In this document: in pieces, positions 6,057-6,430 of the stretch | Position numbering within the stretch: position 1 is the stretch's first letter | Layout: each line of letters starts with the position of its first letter | Assembly: GCA_023266715.1 (NCBI GenBank) | Contig: JAHFPK010000167.1 | Span: 1-6,430 of the forward strand | Length of the DNA stretch: 6,430 bases | Reading direction: 5' to 3' | Origin: Hyphomicrobiales bacterium | GTDB taxonomy: Bacteria > Pseudomonadota > Alphaproteobacteria > Rhizobiales > Aestuariivirgaceae | Notes under the pieces: generated by a model | What the model was told of the DNA's origin: nothing | What the model saw: only the letters and a program-made list of their open reading frames with translations | Database searches by the model: none | Made by a program: the position numbers and the translations under genes

Positions 6057-6104
6057 GAGCATGTTGTTTTCGGCAAAGTCATGCAACTTTGCCGCAACAT
6101 GCTC
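6057..6104. repeat. Bulged palindromic element, Rhizobiales dispersed-repeat type
   Basis: GAGCATGTTG (6057-6066) pairs perfectly with CAACATGCTC (6095-6104). Inside it, CGGCAAAGT (6071-6079) pairs perfectly with ACTTTGCCG (6086-6094), with loop CATGCA. The only asymmetry is TTTT (6067-6070) on the left arm, giving 19 bp in all. From memory, many Rhizobiales genomes carry dispersed palindromes with GAGCATG/CATGCTC ends and an internal TTTTC bulge; this copy has the same design. It lies 13 nt after the previous hairpin and 8 nt before the ffs -35 box. That it is a multi-copy repeat is inference. Confidence 0.6.
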
Positions 6105-6112
6105 TCCCCGCC

Positions 6113-6141
6113 CTTGCCTTTTCACGTCAAAACACCGATAT
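6113..6141 (+). promoter_or_regulatory. Housekeeping promoter of the SRP RNA gene
   Basis: CTTGCC (6113-6118) and CGATAT (6136-6141) are separated by 17 bp. Each matches 5 of 6 bases of the alphaproteobacterial sigma-70-type consensus CTTGAC/CTATAT. Transcription would start about 7-8 nt later, near 6149, which is the first base of the terminal stem of the SRP RNA. The agreement between the predicted start and the RNA 5' end supports the call. Confidence 0.65.
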
Positions 6142-6146
6142 ATCCC

Positions 6147-6247
6147 TCGGGAGGTTGGCGGCGGACGTACCGCTCGCCAACCGGGTCAGGTCCGGAAGGA
6201 AGCAGCCCCAACGAGATCGGAACGGGTTGCCCGTCCAGCCTCCCACC
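6147..6247 (+). ncRNA. ffs: Signal recognition particle RNA, bacterial small (4.5S) type
   Basis: This is the RNA scaffold of the bacterial SRP, which binds Ffh and FtsY to target nascent membrane proteins to the inner membrane. The diagnostic Ffh-binding domain is present at about 6183-6208: GGTCAGGTCCGGAAGGAAGC with the GGAA tetraloop at 6194-6197, followed by AGCC. The terminal stem GGGAGG (6149-6154) pairs with CCTCCC (6239-6244), giving a rod of about 96-100 nt, normal for the small type without an Alu domain. A promoter is correctly placed upstream and dnaX follows, an arrangement seen in many bacteria. The 5' third can also fold into a local 12-bp hairpin. The ends are estimated to within a few bases. 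Only CTTT follows the terminal stem, so termination may be weak. Confidence 0.95.
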
Positions 6248-6266
6248 TTTAATATTCTGAGCCATC

Positions 6267-6430
6267 ATGACGGAAGCACCACATAGCATGAGCGCTCAAG
6301 GATACCGCGTTCTCGCCCGCAAATACCGGCCAAAGAATTTCGCTGACCTCATTGGTCAGGAAGCCATGGTACGCACCCTTACCAACGCCATTGCTACAGG
6401 TCGCATTGCCCAGGCCTATATGCTGACCGG
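6267..6430 (+). CDS. dnaX: DNA polymerase III subunit gamma/tau, N-terminal part
   Basis: The first 54 codons of a gene that continues beyond the window. DnaX is the clamp-loader ATPase subunit of DNA polymerase III. The peptide contains YRVLARKYRPKNFADLIGQE followed by AMVRTLTNAIATGRIAQAYMLTG, the well-known N-terminus of gamma/tau that leads directly to the Walker A loop, which lies just past the end. ATG 6267 is chosen. ATG 6288, seven codons later, is possible and has CGGAAG about 11 nt upstream, while 6267 has no clear Shine-Dalgarno sequence. The gene starts about 20 nt after the SRP RNA with no good terminator or separate promoter between, so transcription from the ffs promoter may continue into dnaX. 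Confidence 0.95.
   Translation, partial: MTEAPHSMSAQGYRVLARKYRPKNFADLIGQEAMVRTLTNAIATGRIAQAYMLT

Noticed and set aside
6012..6286. Small plus-strand open frames over the SRP RNA region
   Set aside because: They read through two hairpins, a promoter and a structured RNA and have no ribosome sites; they are chance frames in a non-coding stretch.
1..6430. Mobile element, phage, toxin-antitoxin, defence or CRISPR system
   Set aside because: All sizeable genes are core housekeeping genes in a conserved alphaproteobacterial order; there are no repeat-spacer patterns, transposase or integrase genes, or tRNA-linked junctions.

Overview
The window is an ordinary chromosomal housekeeping segment of an alphaproteobacterium, most likely from the Rhizobiales (Hyphomicrobiales). 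The evidence is the gene order (argB end, pyrimidine 5'-nucleotidase, dapD, DUF805, dapE, then truA, fmt and def on the other strand, then ffs and dnaX), the protein sequences, and a CTTGCC-N17-CGATAT promoter that matches the alphaproteobacterial housekeeping consensus. Species cannot be named from the sequence alone. No phage, transposase, CRISPR or tRNA was found.

Left part (1-3389, + strand). The last 38 codons of argB are joined by an ATGA overlap to a HAD-family pyrimidine 5'-nucleotidase. That gene runs 26 nt into dapD, a lysine/peptidoglycan pathway succinyltransferase. A short DUF805 membrane protein follows and is closed by a clear intrinsic terminator (2168-2198). dapE, a later enzyme of the same lysine/DAP pathway, begins only a few bases after that terminator and has no visible Shine-Dalgarno sequence.

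Middle part (3373-5535, - strand). A tight def-fmt-truA operon makes peptide deformylase, Met-tRNA formyltransferase and tRNA pseudouridine synthase I. Def and Fmt are the two ends of the formyl-methionine cycle. truA and dapE converge and their 3' coding ends overlap by 17 bp.

Right part (5536-6430, + strand). A small GYD-domain protein of unknown function reads away from def. It is followed by a 292-nt stretch without protein genes (5975-6266). That stretch holds a 20-bp compound hairpin, a second 19-bp palindrome with a TTTT bulge that looks like a dispersed Rhizobiales repeat, the ffs promoter and the small SRP RNA. The start of dnaX lies about 20 nt beyond the RNA and runs off the window.

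I see no new multi-gene system. The points most worth a second look are the two large inverted repeats before ffs, the strong local 5' hairpin in the SRP RNA, the terminator next to dapE, and the overlapping or leaderless-looking gene starts.
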